Below are positions 58,694 through 64,000 of a DNA stretch of 64,000 nt, piece after piece (the stretch's first letter is position 1; each line of letters begins with the position of its first letter). The notes beneath the pieces are model-generated. The model did not search any database, was not told where the DNA came from, and was given only the letters and a program-made list of their open reading frames with translations. Source of the stretch: Moniliella sp. 'wahieum'. Its lineage: Eukaryota; Basidiomycota; Moniliellomycetes; Moniliellales; Moniliellaceae. Both the position numbers and the translations under genes were made by a program. The stretch lies in assembly GCA_003971905.1 (NCBI GenBank), contig RSEE01000012.1, forward strand, positions 682,001-746,000. Reading direction: 5' to 3'.

Positions 58694-60126
58694 CTACCTC
58701 GAGCGCGCCATGGGCGGTGGTGGTGATGGGCAAATTGGTAGCCGCGACAATGTCGTTATCCTCCTGCGCCTCATCCTCGGCCGCATTGTGGCCGTCCCAT
58801 CCCCCAGACCGTCTTCATCGTCGTCAGCGCCGAACGACACAAACGCTTGCGGCCTTTGAGCACGGATCGAGTTCATTGGTGAGGAGGACCCGGCCAAAGA
58901 GAACCCATCTAGCCCGACCTCTGTTCCGGTGGGAGGCGAAGCGCTTGCGCTCAGACCGGGTCCAGCCGTGTAGGCGGAAAAAGACTGGATTGGCTTACGC
59001 CCCATTGGCCTTGGCGGAGTAGAAACCAACGGGTGGGGATCAGAACGGAAGGACGTGGAGGCCGTGCGCGTCCTGAGGTACTTCTCACTGAGGCGGTGAC
59101 CGGGCACTCGGCGAATGTGTGGCTTGGCCGCTTCAATCGAGGGCGCCATCGCCCAGATGGCAATGTTGCTGTCCGACTCGGCTGAAGGTTGGTAAATGGA
59201 TTCAATGTACAGCTGCTTGGTGCTTTCGTTGCGCAGCAGCAGCTTCTCATGCAACTCCCGAGCCACATCGTCCAGCAGATCTGCCTCTCCGCCTGAGCCA
59301 GCGCCAGTCTGGCCAATCGAGAGCGACCGCAGCCGATCCAAGACTTGGGCGTCGATGTCTTGATGGAGGCGCTCCAAATCCATTGCCTCTCCTGCAGCCG
59401 CAACAATCACATGGCTCAACAGACTGGCCGTAGTGAGAGGAACGCAGGTTCCCCCGGTGATCTGCACAAACCCCGGAAAAAGTCCACAGCGTGCCGATAG
59501 CCAGACAAGGCCGGCTCGCAAGCCACCATCAACAGGCTGATTCCCATCGATGCCATCGTACGGGCCAAGACGAGAGGATCGTTGCCGTCGGGGGAGCCGC
59601 GAGGGAAGCCATCTCCAAACTCACCAATGCATGGGGAGGCGCATCGGTGATGAGCACCGCCAATTTCGTTGCTTCCGGACGCCAGGGAAGCTTACGGTCT
59701 CGGCCAAGGCTGCCGTGACGGCTTCAGGGCCATCTCCGCCTCCGGAGGCATAGAGCGAGTGCAGATGTTCCTTGATTTCGGACACGGAGGGGGTAAAACC
59801 AAAGGTGCGAACGACATAACTATGATCCTGAGGAGGGTGGTCGCGGTAGGCAATGAGAGCCAAGCGCAGTGCACCAGGCATGAAGCTGGTCAGACTGGGT
59901 GATGGTGTCGCAAATGGTCTCGATGTTGCGGGTGGCCTCACGGATGTAGGAGCCCATGCTGCCAGTGGCGTCCATGACGAAGACAAGGTCCAGGGCACGG
60001 GAGGGTGCAGGGGCGGGATCGTCCAGAGTGAAGTCGGCGGCGGTCACACGCGGAGGAGCAGCCGCAGGGGGGCAATACGCCTGCGACGCAGCCGCTCCGA
60101 ACATGCCGTAGACACCGCCAGCCATG
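58694..60126 (-). CDS. VWA-domain protein (fungal type)
   Basis: It belongs to fungal cytosolic proteins with one von Willebrand A domain; their role is poorly known. ATG 60126 ([16 protein letters not shown]) precedes a Pro/Ala-rich lead and the domain start [20 protein letters not shown]. The metal site is DATGS, a variant of DxSxS. It continues with [35 protein letters not shown], and then [12 protein letters not shown]. Near 59450 comes [20 protein letters not shown] and [16 protein letters not shown], the usual last helix. The C-terminal half (59300-58694) is less conserved, with [13 protein letters not shown], a Gly/Asp stretch ([12 protein letters not shown]) and an Arg cluster. Frame changes near 59900, 59660 and 59500. 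Confidence 0.8.
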
Positions 60127-60806
60127 GTGGGCACGAAAGTGGGCGGCAGCCGATGGTGTCGGTTGGGTGGCTGGTGTCGGTTGGGTGGCTGGTGCAGTTG
60201 ATGCGGCTTTGCAGAGAAGATCATGTCCATGGCTCTCATTTGGCGACATTTCGTCATCGCATCGGTGCTGCAGCGAAGCATCGCAGCCATACGTTCATCG
60301 ATCGGCATCAGCGGTGCCACCCGGCGACCCCGGATCACCGATCGATCGCAGCACGGCCGATGGGACGGACGCCCACACCATCTTCCGCCTGTCTGTCTAT
60401 CCATTCGGTGCTGTGGCTGCTTCGTTGGCGTACTTTGTCTGATCCGCTCTCAAGTCAAATCCAGTCCTGCCAGTCAGCATCCACCCAGCGCCGCCCACAC
60501 CCAGTGCCCATCGTCCATCGCTGCTCTTGCCAACCAGATCCGGCACCCTGCATTTCTTCACCTTCGGCCATTCACCGATTGGCCCTCCCAGCTTCAGTCG
60601 GGACCGCATGGCGCACCATCCAAGGCAAGGTAGTGGACATTGATGGGTACGCTCTACACATCCGCCTCTGAACGGGTGATCATCGTTGGAGCAACGCTTA
60701 ACGAGTGTGTGGCAGCCCATTCGGTCGTGGCGTGTATGCACCCATTGTACGGTCCATATCCTGAACCGCTGCACGATACAAGAAGGGGTAAGCGACATGT
60801 CGACGG
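60127..60806. other. Intergenic with promoter motifs
   Basis: Upstream of the VWA gene. A tandem duplication of GGTGTCGGTTGGGTGGCT lies at about 60153-60190, and ATCACCGATC lies at 60334-60343 inside a GATC-rich patch. The right part is the 3' flank of the transcription factor gene. Confidence 0.45.
60334..60343. promoter_or_regulatory. Recurrent intergenic motif ATCACCGATC, site 4
   Basis: About 208 bp upstream of the VWA gene start, followed directly by GATCGC. Confidence 0.35.
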
Positions 60807-63082
60807 TCATTCTCCATGCCATTGCAGCCCAATCAAACTATCTTCGCCATTCCTTCCCGAATCATCAGCAAGACAAGCCAGGAGCCAATCAAAAAAGGCC
60901 GTGTCGGTATCAAGACCTAGAGGGAGTTCCTCCGTGCCACCCTGGGCAAGGGGAAAAAACTCCGTGCTGGGCGCTAACGTCGCAGGATAGATGGCCTGGT
61001 ACTCTTCACATACTCCGAACTCAGAAGGCAAGTCCTCGGCAACAACGGAAGATGAAGTTGAATGTGGTATGTGCAAAGGACGAGGGGGCGGATCCTTCGG
61101 GGCGAACAAGCCCATGGCCGCTGGCGCAACAGCGCCAGCTGGGGTTCCAGCGGCGTTTTTTGCAACGATTGCTCTAGTCGTGGCAATAGGAGCTTGACCA
61201 GCATCAACGACTGGTCAGGCACTGTCCATCGTATCTGAGATTGCAGATAATACAGTCGATCTGCCGTGCGCGCCAACGCGGAGACGGGCCATTCAAGGAA
61301 GCCCTTGCCCGCCTCCGTCTGCAGTTGGAGGATGCTTCCCAGTGTATCGAGCGCGTGAGCTCGACAACTGAGCAACTTGAGAGCCAACCCAAAGATGCAG
61401 GAGAGGTGGGCGCTGGTGTAGGAAAGAAAAATCCTGAACACTCTTCTGGAGTGAGAGAATCGAGGAACAAGATGACATCCGCCAAGCATGCTTGCGCGCC
61501 TTGGTCCCACCGTTGTTCTCGTGAGGTAGATTGAGAGGGGCGAAGCAAAATACGGTACAGGCTTACCTGAAGAGCGTAGGAGGATAAGATCAAGTTGGCC
61601 ACGCCTGATTCTCTCAGCCTGGACGCGCCTTGGCCAAACTGGCCGAGGAACCGTTGATGAAGATCCTCCGCTCTTTGCAGAAGCGTGATGAGCGTGCCCT
61701 GTTCCGCCTCCCCCGACAGGTGACGACAGAGATCATGCACCAGGACGGATAACTGGCACAGCGCGACAAAGGTCTGGGTGGATACTTCCGAGCTGCATGC
61801 CAGGGTTGGCATGCTCTGGGCCGGATCCAGGCGGTCGACTTCGTCGCGGGACATGAGCAACGGTCTTCCACCACAGAATGCCATCCAGGCGTCATGGCAA
61901 AACAACATCCAGGACAGACGCGGACCCAAGACCGATTCCTCCCCTTCGGCCTCTGTTCTTGAAGGACTGACGGGGCGAGATTGGGAAAACTGTCCGCCGA
62001 CGTGGCCCAATACGCGAAGCGTAGCCACCGCCCTGGCAAGCTGGACATAGTTGCTGCCGTGACTGTGGCTTGGGCGGGAACTGACACTCAAACAGGTGAG
62101 CTGAACACTTATAATGGAAGGCAAGCGAAATGCTTTGTCCATAAGGTCGAGAACGGGACGCCAGCTGCGATCGTGGGCCTGAATATGAGCATAGGGAAGA
62201 CAGTGGGCTAGGATCGCCGGTAACCAAATCCGGTCTTGCGGGGAAATTCTTGCTTCAAGCTCTTCAGCTTGGACGGCAGAATCCGTTCCGGGAATGGAGA
62301 CAAAGGAAGTGATTGTTTGCGATATGGATGAGAAAATTGGAAGGGCCAGAGCGGTGCGTTCGAAGCTAGACCGCGGTATACGCAAGGTCAGTACCAACCC
62401 AAAAAACTGTTATGATGTTCGGAGACGTCATACTTTTTGTAGAGCTCTGCTCGCTCTGCAGCAGAAAAAGAGCCGATGATCCGATGCAATTCAGAAAGAG
62501 GAAGAACGTAATGCGAAGAGTACAGGTTGCGATGGTAGACAAACAGTGCATTTGGGCGTCCGTGTTGGGCGACCTCTCGCACAGAGACGAAAGGCCGCTC
62601 CTCTCCTTCGTTCGAGTGGTCGTGGGGCTAAGCACCTTGGGCAAGTCGTCAGCCAAAAGCGTTTGACGCAGCTCCTCTCCAGGCCCCGGAGGCAACAACT
62701 CCAGGTGCCTTGCGCCTTCTTCCTCATTCGAGGGATCGCAGCGGCTAAGCACCTCGGGTAAGTCATCGGCCAGAAGCGTGTCGCGCTGCCCCTCACCAGG
62801 CCCCGGAGGCACCAGCTTACGATGCTTGTCACATTGAGGATCGGACATTAAGGACCGTCTGGATTTGTGGCGATTGAACGAGGGTTGGTCAAATGTGCAC
62901 ACCATCCCTTGCGAGAAGCACCACACGCACACATCGTTCTGGGGGGAGGGCCGACACCCCCGCTTGGAGCGGCGGCATTGGTCACAAGGACGGTTCAAGC
63001 GAGAGCGATAGGCCCTTCCCTCGGGAACTTCGGGCGCCGGCCGCTTTCTGCTGGTTCCAGCGTGTGGTGAGCTTGTTGGCAT
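60807..63082 (-). CDS. Zn2Cys6 (Gal4-type) transcription factor
   Basis: ATG 63082 (MPTSSPHAGTSRKRPAP) opens a basic lead and the zinc cluster CDQCRRSKRGC-x8-CVWC-x6-C at about 63010-62915, with the canonical C-x2-C-x6-C-x8-C-x2-C-x6-C spacing. Two tandem copies of a unit of about 39 residues follow (PPGPGEGQRDTLLADDLPEV and PPGPGEELRQTLLADDLPKV). The fungal-specific (middle homology) domain includes ELHRIIGSFSAAERAELYKK, WLPAILAHCLPYAHIQAHD and RLSWMLFCHDAWMAFCGGRP. Later helices (AHLSCIFGLALKLLSCRAHA) lead to an acidic C-terminus with DTAFFDWLLACLADD, typical of activation ends. Frame changes near 62400, 61440 and 61080. It is divergent from the aminotransferase gene (373 bp between starts), with two palindromes between them, so it may regulate that gene and itself. 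Confidence 0.87.
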
Positions 63083-63250
63083 GCGACAAATCGAGCAGCG
63101 CAACCAGATGGTGTTGGTTAGGGTGTCGTGGCCAAATGATCACTGATCCGACCGGAAGTGCCGCAGGCAACGTTAGATCTTTGCAATTTCAGGTTCTGGC
63201 TCTGAGATCTGAGGTCTGAGGGCTGGGGACCAGATATCTGACACAGCCTC

Positions 63251-63264
63251 TTGCCCGCGGGCAA
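63251..63264. promoter_or_regulatory. Palindrome 1, candidate zinc-cluster binding site
   Basis: TTGCCCGCGGGCAA is a perfect 14-bp palindrome. Its core is CCG-CGG, the triplet type bound by Zn2Cys6 dimers. Confidence 0.6.
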
Positions 63265-63366
63265 CAAGGGGGAATTGAATATTGACGCGTATTTTGCCTA
63301 TCAGCCTTCTTATCATACTCGTCCAAGCCGCCTCTAGCCAGAAGTGTCCCATATGCCACCCTCCCC

Positions 63367-63380
63367 TTGCCCGCGGGCAA
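63367..63380. promoter_or_regulatory. Palindrome 2, candidate zinc-cluster binding site
   Basis: A second exact copy of TTGCCCGCGGGCAA, 116 bp from the first (close to 11 helical turns) and about 75 bp before the aminotransferase ATG. Confidence 0.6.
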
Positions 63381-63455
63381 TGGCAGCAGCGTATTTAGGT
63401 CTCGTTTCAAGAGGCCATTTCCCGATCCATACCACCCACATTCTCCCTCCTCATC

Positions 63456-64000
63456 ATGCCTGCTCCCACTTCCGACGTCAACACCAAAGCCTTCTGGGCG
63501 AGCGCTGAGCAGGATCTCATGTACACCGGCGTGCCCTACTGTGACCGCATCATTGTCGAGGCCAAGGGCACCCAGCTCATCGACTCGGAAGGCAAGTCCA
63601 TCCTCGACCTCACTTCGGGGCAGATGAGCAGCCTAGTGGGTCATTCCCATCCGGAAATTGTATCGGTCGTCCAGTCCCAGATCACGCAAGTGGACCATCT
63701 GCTGAGCAACATGCTCACTGTTCCCGTGGTGGAGCTGGCACAGCGGTTGGGCGAGATGGTTCCCGCTCCGCTCACCAAGTCCTTTTTCCTCTCCACCGGG
63801 AGCGAGTCGATTGAAGCGGCGATTAAGATGGCCAAGGTCACTACTGGCAAGTTCGAGGTGGTCGCTTTTGGCGCTAGCTACCATGGCCTAACGGGCGCGG
63901 CGGGAAGCGCCACCTACTCCACCGGGCGTGGGAGGTGGCCCGCACATGCCCGGAATGCTCATGTTCCCTGCACCGTATGGGCTGCGGTCCCCCTTCCGCA
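63456..64000 (+). CDS. Class-III PLP aminotransferase (partial, 5' part)
   Basis: Class-III aminotransferases use pyridoxal phosphate; the group includes GABA and ornithine transaminases and 2,2-dialkylglycine decarboxylase. ATG 63456 gives MPAPTSDVNTKAFWASAEQD. It continues with IIVEAKGTQLIDSEGKSILD, LTSGQMSSLVGHSHPEIV, FFLSTGSESIEAAIKMAKVT (the STGSE/A phosphate-cup motif) and VVAFGASYHGLTGAAGSATY. The pattern GQMSSLVGHSHPEI and SYHGLTGAA fits dialkylglycine-decarboxylase-like members best, but the catalytic Lys region lies beyond the window. One missing base near 63930 (G run) restores GGPHMPGMLMFPAPYGLRSP. The gene is cut by the right edge. Confidence 0.85.
   Translation, partial: MPAPTSDVNTKAFWASAEQDLMYTGVPYCDRIIVEAKGTQLIDSEGKSILDLTSGQMSSLVGHSHPEIVSVVQSQITQVDHLLSNMLTVPVVELAQRLGEMVPAPLTKSFFLSTGSESIEAAIKMAKVTTGKFEVVAFGASYHGLTGAAGSATYSTGRGRWPAHARNAHVPCTVWAAVPLP

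Larger units (their letters stand above)
63083..63455. other. Shared promoter region of divergent genes
   Basis: 373 bp between the start codons of the Zn2Cys6 factor (-) and the aminotransferase (+). It carries two identical palindromes (63251-63264, 63367-63380), one ACGCGT between them at about 63284, and GTATTTAGG at about 63391, a possible TATA-like box about 65 bp before the aminotransferase ATG. Confidence 0.6.

Overview
This looks like about 64 kb of nuclear chromosome from a filamentous or dimorphic fungus. It is GC-rich. Genes lie on both strands, mostly one per transcript, and carry zero to two short GT-AG introns (about 67-125 bp, with GTRNGT donors and CAG or TAG acceptors). The gene content is fungal: an RTA1 lipid exporter, a mannosyl-inositolphosphorylceramide synthase, an oligopeptide (OPT) transporter, a Zn2Cys6 transcription factor, IML2/TTC39 and a fungal GH18. 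Few introns and high GC suggest a basidiomycete, perhaps Ustilaginomycotina, but this is inference.

Most genes show single-base frame changes at G or C runs while conserved residues continue on both sides. Two near-identical repeat arms in the window also differ mainly by one-base indels. I read this as assembly or sequencing indels rather than wholesale pseudogenisation, so CDS spans below cover the whole gene and the breaks are described.

Layout. 0-5 kb: the 3' end of a partial gene, a squalene/phytoene-synthase-like complex I assembly factor (NDUFAF6 type) and ORC2. 5.4-9.7 kb (-): a large conserved protein of unknown function. 10.8-14 kb: repeat-rich, with a decayed LINE 3' half, a diverged repeat arm and a tRNA-like element. 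14.9-17.6 kb: OPT transporter, badly broken. 18.4-20 kb (-): PA-TM-RING ubiquitin ligase. 21.6-24.6 kb: 5'-nucleotidase with a His-rich tail. 25.4-26.4 kb (-): mitochondrial carrier. 29-30 kb: secreted GH18. 30.2-31.9 kb (-): unknown gene. 33.6-34.6 kb (-): RTA1-like. 35.3-40 kb: a transposon island, with a 2.8 kb element that has about 470-bp inverted arms and a 5-bp target duplication beside a decayed reverse transcriptase. 42.1-43.8 kb: unknown Ser-rich protein. 45.5-47.1 kb: MFAP1 splicing factor. 49.4-53.7 kb: Sec14-like protein and IML2. 54.5-56.2 kb: SUR1/CSG1-type MIPC synthase, intact. 56.8-57.9 kb: HAD phosphatase MDP-1 with a predicted mitochondrial leader. 58.7-60.1 kb (-): VWA protein. 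60.8-63.1 kb (-): Zn2Cys6 regulator, divergent from a class-III aminotransferase that runs off the right edge. Two perfect 14-bp palindromes lie between these last two genes.

Most genes are housekeeping and do not form one pathway. Functional links: lipid and sphingolipid handling (RTA1, Sec14-like, MIPC synthase), mitochondria (NDUFAF6-like, carrier, perhaps MDP-1), and a likely regulator-enzyme pair at the right end.
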